Source of the DNA: a virus
Strand: one strand, 5' to 3'
IMG/VR virus record: IMGVR_UViG_3300008107_000271
Span: 1 to 29,325 of that record
DNA: 29,325 bases
A program made the position numbers and the translations under genes. Positions 23,516 through 29,325 of the stretch are shown one piece after another; position 1 is the stretch's first letter, and every line of letters begins with the position of its first letter. A model generated the notes under the pieces. The model saw only the letters and a list, made by a program, of their open reading frames with translations, was not told where the DNA came from and made no database searches.

Positions 23516-24976
23516 ATGTACGAGTTTGGTTCTGAACCATTTAAACACCAGCGGGAATGTTTTGAAGAAAGCAAGGATCTTGAATCTTTTGCAATTTTAT
23601 GGGAACAAGGGTGCGGCAAAACCAAATTAGCAATTGACAACGCATGCTATCTTTATGAAAACGGTAAGATAGACGGGGTGTTAATAATTGCCCCTTCAGG
23701 CGTTCACAGGAACTGGCTCACAGACGAGTTACCCACACACCTGCCGAAACGGCTGAAGGGTGTTGTGCGGGGCAAGGTTTGGGAAACTTCTAAGGCGAAC
23801 AATATCTCCTACAAGCAAGACGCTGAAGAGTTTTTGAAGCACAAAGGCTTTTCATGGCTGTTTATGTCTTACGACGCCTTCATTACCGATAAGGGGAAGG
23901 ATTTCGCTTGGAAATTCTTGCGCAGCCGCAGATGCTTCTATGCTCTAGACGAAGCACACAACATAAAATCTCCCAAGGCTTTACGGACGAAGAGCATCAC
24001 CAAGAGTGGGAAGTATGCCCATTACCGCCGGATCCTAACCGGCACCCCTATTGCCCAAGGACCATTTGACATTTACTCGCAACTGAAATTCTTGAAGGAA
24101 GATTTCTGGAATGAATACGGCTTCAGCAGTTTTAGGGTGTATAAATTTCACTTTGGTGAGTGGCTGACCAAAGAACAGCAGGAGCAGATATCTGGTTACA
24201 ACCCCGGCTATGATAAACTCCTGGGCTATAAAAACATTCACCACTTGCAAAAGATATTGGGAAAAGTTTCTTCTCGGGTAACAAAAGAATCAGCTGGATT
24301 GAACCTCCCTCCTAAGCTGTATTCAAAACGGTATTTCAGCCTCACCCCTGCCCAGAAGAAAGCGTATAAATCCTTGCGGGACGAGTATGTTGCCGTCCTC
24401 GATAGCGGTGCTGTTGTTGAGGCCAATTTGGCTATTACCCGCTTGTTACGCCTCCAACAAATCATCTGCGGCTACGTCCATATTGATCAAGAAGAACCAG
24501 TACAGTTGATCGGCGAAACAAACCCCCGCCTCCAGCTTCTCGAAGAGATTACTGACGGCCTCTACCACCCAGCCATTATCTGGTCTAAGTTTACGAAGGA
24601 CATAGACCAGATAATGGAACTCCTTGGCGATAAGGCTGTGCGCTACGACGGCCAAGTTTCTTCTGAGCAAGCTGCAATAAACAAGGAACGCTTTCAGAAA
24701 GGCGAGGTTCAGTTTTTTGTTGGCAATCCCCAGAAGGGCAAGGAGGGCTTGACCTTGGTTCAAGCCAAAACTGTCATCTACTACAGCAACAGTTTTAAGT
24801 TGATTGACAGATTGCAGTCAGAAGACCGTGCCCACCGTATTGGCCAAGACACTGCAGTCAATTATATTGACCTTGTTGCCTCGGATACTGTTGATGAACA
24901 TATTATAAATTCATTGCGAGAAAAATTTGATATTGCCACAAAGATTACTGGCGACGATTTTAGAGGATGGCTATGA
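23516..24976 (+). CDS. SNF2-family helicase / ATPase
   Basis: A 486-aa protein read from ATG 23516, which has AAGGA 7 nt upstream; the earlier in-frame start at 23483 lacks one. It is a minimal SNF2 (SF2) motor: motif I WEQGCGKTKLA with Lys35, motif II LDEAHN (Asp145-His148), motif III LTGTP (175-178), and C-terminal motifs EGLTLVQAKTVIYYSN and DRAHRIGQ (437-444, arginine-finger region). No extra nuclease or binding domain is visible. SNF2 proteins move on double-stranded DNA and remodel bound proteins; phage versions are thought to serve replication or recombination. It is the first gene after the repeat array. Confidence 0.9.
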   Translation: MYEFGSEPFKHQRECFEESKDLESFAILWEQGCGKTKLAIDNACYLYENGKIDGVLIIAPSGVHRNWLTDELPTHLPKRLKGVVRGKVWETSKANNISYKQDAEEFLKHKGFSWLFMSYDAFITDKGKDFAWKFLRSRRCFYALDEAHNIKSPKALRTKSITKSGKYAHYRRILTGTPIAQGPFDIYSQLKFLKEDFWNEYGFSSFRVYKFHFGEWLTKEQQEQISGYNPGYDKLLGYKNIHHLQKILGKVSSRVTKESAGLNLPPKLYSKRYFSLTPAQKKAYKSLRDEYVAVLDSGAVVEANLAITRLLRLQQIICGYVHIDQEEPVQLIGETNPRLQLLEEITDGLYHPAIIWSKFTKDIDQIMELLGDKAVRYDGQVSSEQAAINKERFQKGEVQFFVGNPQKGKEGLTLVQAKTVIYYSNSFKLIDRLQSEDRAHRIGQDTAVNYIDLVASDTVDEHIINSLREKFDIATKITGDDFRGWL

Positions 24977-25332
24977 CCGTATTTATTGTTCAAGATCAAA
25001 AACATGTTGATCCAAAGCAGGATAACCAGCTTGTTTCAAAGTTTGACTTCACTGCTGCCAAGAAGTTTGGAAAGTTGTTTCACCTGTTGAAGCCTTCTGC
25101 AAGTCCTTTTGCGATTCAACCTGTCTTGGAGAAATTGCATTTTGATTTGAAAACTTTCAATGACGACGACTACTTACTCCTTGTTGGCAGTCCTGTCCTC
25201 ATTGGGTGCGCTGTTGCTGTGGCCGCAGACTATAACGACGGCAACGTCAATCTGTTGCAGTGGAGTGGTGCAAAACGAGATTATGTGCCGGTGAAGATTA
25301 AGAATTTGTTTAATTATCAAGAACCACAATGA
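24973..25332 (+). CDS. Conserved phage protein of the replication region
   Basis: A 119-aa protein. The ATG at 24973 overlaps the helicase stop (ATGA) and is 6 nt after AGAGG at 24962-24966. The upstream ATG at 24967 has almost no spacing and is less likely. Typical pieces are MTVFIVQDQKHVDP, FTAAKKFGKLFHLL, DDYLLLVGSPVLIGCAVAVA and VNLLQWSGAKRDYVPV. I know this pattern from replication regions of many podo- and siphoviruses, where the function is unknown. Coupling to the SNF2 gene suggests they work together. Confidence 0.7.
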   Translation: MTVFIVQDQKHVDPKQDNQLVSKFDFTAAKKFGKLFHLLKPSASPFAIQPVLEKLHFDLKTFNDDDYLLLVGSPVLIGCAVAVAADYNDGNVNLLQWSGAKRDYVPVKIKNLFNYQEPQ

Positions 25333-25391
25333 TTGCTTTTTGTTTCTAACAAGGTTTTATTTCATTAACATCTAAAGAAAAGGAGTTTCAG

Positions 25392-25940
25392 ATGTTTGAC
25401 TATGGTGAGTATAAAGATCAACCCTTAGACGAAAAAATGCGGATGATTCAAGCGTTGGCTGTTGAGCAAAAACGTCTTGAACGTATTGTTGAAGAAAAAG
25501 AGGTTGAGTTTAAAGAGGCGAAGCGTGCTTTGGCGGATATCGCTGAAAACAAACTACCTCAATTGATGGATGAAATTGGCTCTGCTGACTTCACCACAAA
25601 AGACGGTGTTCGTATTTTGGTGAAGGAAGATATCAAGGCAAGCATCTCTGACGAACGTCGAGAAGAAGCGCTGAAATGGCTTGAAGAACACAATTTTGGT
25701 GACCTTGTTAAACGAGAGTTCAAAATTGTTTTTGGCCGTGATGAAGAAGAGTGGGCAAAAGAGTTTCAGGCAAGTTTGTCCGAAAGCGAACGCTCTTTGA
25801 ACTATGAGGTCAAACGTGGTGTCCATGCATCAACTTTGGCTGCTTTTATTCGTGAGCAATTAAAAGAAGGAATAGACATCCCACTTTCTACTTTTGGAGT
25901 GTTTCGACAACGCAAGACAACCATTAAGGTAAAAGTGTAA
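25392..25940 (+). CDS. Conserved phage protein with N-terminal coiled coil
   Basis: A 182-aa protein with AAAGGAG before its ATG. Residues about 12-55 are a charged coiled coil (EQKRLERIVEEKEVEFKEAK). They lead to NKLPQLMDEIGSADFTTKDG, then SISDERREEALKWLEEHNFG and KREFKIVFGRDEEEWA, with a C-terminal VKRGVHASTLAAFIREQLKE. The combination 'LP..M.E.G', 'A..WL....' and 'VH..TL.AF..E' recurs in phage proteins next to replication or ssDNA-binding genes. Function is unknown. It lies upstream of the 286-aa protein, with which it commonly occurs. Confidence 0.65.
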   Translation: MFDYGEYKDQPLDEKMRMIQALAVEQKRLERIVEEKEVEFKEAKRALADIAENKLPQLMDEIGSADFTTKDGVRILVKEDIKASISDERREEALKWLEEHNFGDLVKREFKIVFGRDEEEWAKEFQASLSESERSLNYEVKRGVHASTLAAFIREQLKEGIDIPLSTFGVFRQRKTTIKVKV

Positions 25941-25942
25941 AG

Positions 25943-25981
25943 TTTCCGGCAACGGAAAGTCTGACCTTATCGGGATGGTCA
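25943..25981 (+). promoter_or_regulatory. Two small hairpins in the leader of the next gene
   Basis: TTTCCG-GCAA-CGGAAA (25943-25958) has a GNRA-type tetraloop, and TGACC (25962-25966) pairs with GGTCA (25977-25981). They lie in the 79-bp gap before the 26020 gene and no T-run follows, so they are likelier to be leader structure than a terminator. Low confidence. Confidence 0.25.
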
Positions 25982-26019
25982 AAAAATAATTCCCTCAACT
26001 TGATAAAAGGTAAATTGTT

Positions 26020-26880
26020 ATGAGTAAAACTACCCCAGTCGCTACGAAGAAAGCAGCAGTCCCTGCTGTTGTTGAAGAAGTAACAGCACTGCCAGCAGTT
26101 GTTGATGACTTTGATTATGGTGCCGATGCCGGCACTGGCTTCGAAGGAACTTCCAAGGCTGACCTAGCAATCCCCTTCCTGGGCGTGTTGCAAAGCAACA
26201 GTCCTCAGGTAGTTGATGAAAACCCCGCCGGGGCAAAAGCTGGGTTGTTGTACAACACGGTAACTCGTGAACTCACTGATGCGAAAAACGGCATTAATCT
26301 GTTGCCCGTTTACAAAGACCATCTGTTTGTTGAATGGGTGCCACGGGAAAAAGGTGGTGGCTTTGTCGCGGCACATGCTCCGGATTCTGACCTTGTTAAG
26401 GAAACATTGGCTGCCCTTAATGGTGTTCGGACTCCTAAGTTGATTCTCAAGAACGGCAACCAACTCGTAGAAACTTACTACATTTACGCTTTGTTGCTGA
26501 ACGAAGATGCTACTGCGTCAATTGGTTTTTGTGTTATCTCTTTTACGTCCACAAAAATTAAGCCATATCGTGATTGGCTCACCAGCATGTTTATGATTAA
26601 AGGGCGTCCTCCGATTTTTGCTTTCCGCTCCAAATTGAAAACGGTAAGACAGCAAAATGAAAAAGGAGTTTACTACAATTTCCAAATTGAGCCTTTTGGC
26701 GATAGTTGGAAGTCTAGCCTCATTGACCCAAGCATTGGTAAAGACTTGCTTGATGAGGCTCGGTCTTTCCGGGAAATGATTACCTCTGGTACTGCTCGTG
26801 CTGCCTACGAGACCCAAGAAGGTGATGCTGCCGGTGGAGAGACTGTAGTTGTTGAAGCAACAGGTAAAGCACCATTCTAG
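26020..26880 (+). CDS. Conserved phage protein, possibly ssDNA-associated
   Basis: A 286-aa protein. A low-complexity Lys/Ala/Val N-terminus (about 1-30) is followed by a core with DLAIPFLGVLQSNSPQVVDE, LYNTVTR, INLLPVYKDHLFVEWVPREK, QLVETYYIYALLL, FTSTKIKPYRDWLTSMFM and KGVYYNFQIEPFGDSW. This set of motifs defines a widespread phage family whose members sit near helicases and polymerases. Some are annotated as ssDNA-binding proteins, but I cannot show that from sequence. A strong terminator follows, which suggests high expression from its own unit. Confidence 0.65.
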   Translation: MSKTTPVATKKAAVPAVVEEVTALPAVVDDFDYGADAGTGFEGTSKADLAIPFLGVLQSNSPQVVDENPAGAKAGLLYNTVTRELTDAKNGINLLPVYKDHLFVEWVPREKGGGFVAAHAPDSDLVKETLAALNGVRTPKLILKNGNQLVETYYIYALLLNEDATASIGFCVISFTSTKIKPYRDWLTSMFMIKGRPPIFAFRSKLKTVRQQNEKGVYYNFQIEPFGDSWKSSLIDPSIGKDLLDEARSFREMITSGTARAAYETQEGDAAGGETVVVEATGKAPF

Positions 26881-26897
26881 TTTTATCTGTTTTGATT

Positions 26898-26924
26898 GGG
26901 GAATCTTCGGATTCCCCTTTCTTT
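26898..26924 (+). terminator. Rho-independent terminator with UUCG tetraloop
   Basis: GGGGAATC (26898-26905), loop TTCG, GATTCCCC (26910-26917), then TTTCTTT. The 8-bp stem is capped by the very stable UUCG loop and followed by a U-rich run, 17 nt after the stop codon of the 286-aa protein gene. It probably attenuates transcription into the helicase gene downstream. Confidence 0.9.
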
Positions 26925-26946
26925 AGAAAAGGAACAAGGAGTTTTT

Positions 26947-28179
26947 ATGGATTTTTCACCGCAACAAGATAAAGCCTTGATGGCTGTTTCTAACTGGATA
27001 AAGAACAAAAACCGTCCACCAGTATTCCGTTTATTTGGTTATGCAGGCACCGGAAAAACAACACTGGCGAAGCACTTCGCTTCTAACCTAGATGGCCGTG
27101 TTTTCTTCGGGGCGTATACCGGAAAAGCAGCACATGTTCTGAAGACAAAAGGTTGCCCCGATGCCGGCACGATTCATTCAATGATCTACATCACTCGTGA
27201 TAAAGGCAACCAAAAATACATGGAGTTGGAAGAGCAATATCTGCAGTTGATCCATGAATTAAAGAATGAGTACCCTCCATTCTATGATTTGTCAAAACAC
27301 CCTCAGGTTGTGCACATAAAAGACTTGATGAAAAAAGAGCAGAACAAAGTAAACAAGCCTTCTTTTTCGTTGAACAAAAGTTCAGACATCCGAGGTGCCA
27401 AGTTAGTTGTCATAGACGAGTGCTCAATGGTTGATACCAGCATGGGAGAAGACCTTTTGAGTTTTGGCGTACCCATTCTCGTCCTAGGGGATCCGGCTCA
27501 GCTACCCCCTATTATGGGAGGAGGGTTCTTCACTAACCAAACGCCTGATTTCATGCTGACAGAAATACACCGTCAGGCGAGAGATAACCCAATTCTAGAG
27601 TTGGCCACGAAGGCACGCAATAACCAAGCCATCCTCCCTGGGCAATATGGTACATCCTCTGTTGTTGAAAAAATAACTGCTCAGGACGCTTTGTCGGCAG
27701 ACCAGATACTGGTCGGCAGGAATGCTACCCGGTTCAGCAGCAACGCACGGATGCGGCAGTTGAAGGGAATTACTTCCAAATATCCGGTAGAAGGGGACAA
27801 GCTGGTCTGCTTGCGCAACAACAAAGAAAAAGGGTTGCTCAACGGTGCCCTTTGGAAGGTTGAAGAGATGATAGACATCCTTGAAGAAGATAAACGGGTG
27901 TATATGCGCATTTCCCCAGAGGATGGGGGTGACCAGTTGGAGACTGATGCCCACTCAACGTACTTCCTCGGCAACGGTGAAAAGATGCCATGGTGGGAAC
28001 GCAAGGAGTCGGAGGAGTTTGATTATGGCTACGCCCTCACCGTTCATAAAAGCCAAGGCTCACAGTGGAACAAAATACTGCTCATAGACGAGTCTCAGGC
28101 GTTCAAGAAGGACGCTGCTCGTTGGCTCTATACGGCCATAACAAGAGCGGCTGAAAGCATTAAAATAATGGTTGGGTGA
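26947..28179 (+). CDS. SF1 helicase, RecD/Dda-like
   Basis: A 410-aa protein read from ATG 26947, 5 nt after AGGAG; a longer in-frame start at 26896 runs through the terminator and is rejected. Walker A is GYAGTGKTT (Gly31-Thr38), Walker B VVIDECSM (Asp157, Glu158), motif III GDPAQLPPI (181-189), motif IV region TEIHRQ, and motifs V/VI ALTVHKSQGSQW and LYTAITRA near 363-375 and 395-405. This is a Dda/RecD2-like 5'-3' DNA helicase without the N-terminal RecBC-interacting region, suited to displacing proteins or starting replication. It couples to the small gene downstream. Confidence 0.92.
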   Translation: MDFSPQQDKALMAVSNWIKNKNRPPVFRLFGYAGTGKTTLAKHFASNLDGRVFFGAYTGKAAHVLKTKGCPDAGTIHSMIYITRDKGNQKYMELEEQYLQLIHELKNEYPPFYDLSKHPQVVHIKDLMKKEQNKVNKPSFSLNKSSDIRGAKLVVIDECSMVDTSMGEDLLSFGVPILVLGDPAQLPPIMGGGFFTNQTPDFMLTEIHRQARDNPILELATKARNNQAILPGQYGTSSVVEKITAQDALSADQILVGRNATRFSSNARMRQLKGITSKYPVEGDKLVCLRNNKEKGLLNGALWKVEEMIDILEEDKRVYMRISPEDGGDQLETDAHSTYFLGNGEKMPWWERKESEEFDYGYALTVHKSQGSQWNKILLIDESQAFKKDAARWLYTAITRAAESIKIMVG

Positions 28180-28373
28180 TGGAAAAAATACTTGACGAAA
28201 TAACAAAAGCGATTGGACCAGTTATGGTGGCACTCATCATGATGAAAAAGAAAAGAGCCGTGAAACGTGCTGTTCTTGTTGAAGCGGCAGAGACGTTGTA
28301 CACAGCTGCGCAAAAAATCCAAGGCTTGATTGCGCAGATTGATTCCAAGCGTAAACTCAATCAACAACCGTAA
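28179..28373 (+). CDS. Small uncharacterised protein, 64 aa
   Basis: Read from ATG 28179, overlapping the helicase stop by 1 nt; a GTG one codon earlier is also possible. It has a short hydrophobic helix (AIGPVMVALIMM, about 12-23), a basic patch (KKKRAVKRAV), and a helical tail (ETLYTAAQKIQGLIAQIDSK). It could be membrane-associated or DNA-binding. It is not recognised as a known family. Tight coupling to the helicase supports that it is a real gene. Confidence 0.55.
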   Translation: MEKILDEITKAIGPVMVALIMMKKKRAVKRAVLVEAAETLYTAAQKIQGLIAQIDSKRKLNQQP

Positions 28374-28388
28374 GCCAAAAGGGACTTT

Positions 28389-29325
28389 ATGATTATTCTT
28401 GACGATTCACGGGATTCCCTTTTGACAGAATTTGGCAAGATAACACTGAAAGAACAATACTGCCTCCCTGGGGAATCCTACCAGGAAGCCTTCGCCCGGG
28501 CAGCAACAGCTTTTTCTGGCGGCGACGAGGCTCTTGCCCAGAGGTTGTATGACTATGCTTCGAAGCAATGGTTCGCCTTCTCGACGCCTCTGCTTGCCAA
28601 CGGCGGCACAAAGCGAGGGCTACCCATCAGCTGCTTTCTGAACTATGTTGAAGACAGCATTCAGGGACTTGTGGACAATTTCAGCGAGAACGCTGTTTTA
28701 AGCACCAACGGTGGCGGCATCGGCACCTACTGGGGAAAAGTCCGTTCTGTGGGTGAAAGTACGTCTCGTGGCGTTGAAACCCCAGGGGTAATGCCCTTTA
28801 TGCACGTCCAAGATGCGCAATCGTTAGCATACCACCAAGGCAAAACTCGTCGCGGCTCTGCAGCAACATACTTGGATGTTTCTCATCCAGAAATTTTTGA
28901 ATTCATCAACATGCGCTCTTCTACAGGAGGGGACGTTCACCGCAAAAATGAAAACTTGCACCACGGCGTAAATATTCCGGACGCTTTTATGGAGGCGGTA
29001 GAATCCGATGGTGATTGGCAGTTGATTGACCCAAATTCAAAACGAATAACCGAAACGGTAAAAGCCCGCAAGCTATGGATTGCTATTCTGCAGCAGCGAT
29101 TGAAGCTGGGAGAACCGTACATCTTTTTTGTTGATACGGCCAACAAAGCATTGCCTCAAAGCCTCAAGGAATGGGGTTTAAAGATTCACCACAGCAACCT
29201 CTGCACTGAAATAACACTTCCAACAAACAAAGACCGCACTGCTGTTTGCTGCTTGAGCTCAATCAACCTTTCAAAGTTTAATGACTGGTGGTTTGTAAAA
29301 GAGCAATTCAGCACTGACCTTATCA
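28389..29325 (+). CDS. nrdA: Ribonucleotide reductase large subunit, N-terminal part (cut by window edge)
   Basis: An open frame from ATG 28389 (AGGGA upstream) to the window end gives the first 312 residues. It has FSTPLLANGG (64-73) and SCF with Cys82, equivalent to the first redox Cys. It also has NLCTEI (270-275), with Cys272 as the radical Cys and Asn270 and Glu274 conserved, and AVCCLSS with Cys287 or Cys288 as the second redox Cys. The allosteric ATP-cone that precedes the catalytic barrel in host NrdA is absent: only about 63 residues lie before the FSTP motif. It makes deoxynucleotides for phage replication. The motifs support class I best, but class II cannot be excluded without the C-terminus. 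Confidence 0.85.
   Translation, partial: MIILDDSRDSLLTEFGKITLKEQYCLPGESYQEAFARAATAFSGGDEALAQRLYDYASKQWFAFSTPLLANGGTKRGLPISCFLNYVEDSIQGLVDNFSENAVLSTNGGGIGTYWGKVRSVGESTSRGVETPGVMPFMHVQDAQSLAYHQGKTRRGSAATYLDVSHPEIFEFINMRSSTGGDVHRKNENLHHGVNIPDAFMEAVESDGDWQLIDPNSKRITETVKARKLWIAILQQRLKLGEPYIFFVDTANKALPQSLKEWGLKIHHSNLCTEITLPTNKDRTAVCCLSSINLSKFNDWWFVKEQFSTDLI

Noticed and set aside
26896-26946. Upstream start for the Dda-like helicase
   Set aside because: The extension translates the terminator hairpin; ATG 26947 follows AGGAG.

Overview
The window is a contiguous piece of a tailed double-stranded DNA phage (Caudoviricetes, siphovirus-type tail) or of a prophage derived from one. Every credible gene is on the + strand and genes are packed tightly, often with ATGA, GTGA or TAATG overlaps. 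The host is most likely Gram-negative: the tail tip is of the gene-transfer-agent type (DUF2460, DUF2163, NlpC/P60, hub) and the lysin is a small single-domain M15 peptidase. I cannot name the host genus. No integrase, repressor, tRNA, IS element or CRISPR array is visible.

Layout. 1-198: last 65 codons of the large terminase. 216-6734: portal, minor head protein, scaffold, major capsid protein followed by a strong terminator, then three small head proteins. 6740-10340: neck and tail-completion proteins, tail tube, and tail assembly chaperones G and GT joined by a well-formed -1 frameshift signal. 10340-13015: tape measure. 13017-20235: tail tip, with an unusual arrangement in which the hub protein is split and its N-terminal domain occurs twice. 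The second copy is fused to a probable seven-bladed beta-propeller, and a polysaccharide-lyase-like gene sits between the hub pieces. 20245-21861: modular tail fibre. 21863-23161: lysis cassette (M15 endolysin, holin, two or three small proteins). 23162-23515: the only long non-coding stretch. It holds eleven copies of an AGTCGAG-type decamer, mostly in tandem pairs, arranged as a large dyad that includes a 78% A+T segment; it looks like a replication origin or multi-operator control region. 23516-29325: nucleic-acid metabolism, with an SNF2-type helicase, three conserved phage proteins of unknown or unclear function, a Dda/RecD-like SF1 helicase, a 64-aa protein, and the start of a ribonucleotide reductase large subunit cut by the window edge.

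How it fits together. Terminase, portal and minor head proteins package DNA into a shell built by scaffold and capsid protein. Neck proteins join it to a tail whose length is set by the tape measure. The tail tip carries peptidoglycan-cleaving (NlpC/P60) and probable polysaccharide-degrading activities for entry. Lysis genes follow the structural genes, and the repeat region then separates the late block from the replication and nucleotide genes. The best candidates for something undescribed are the repeat/dyad region and the split hub with its propeller and lyase insertions.
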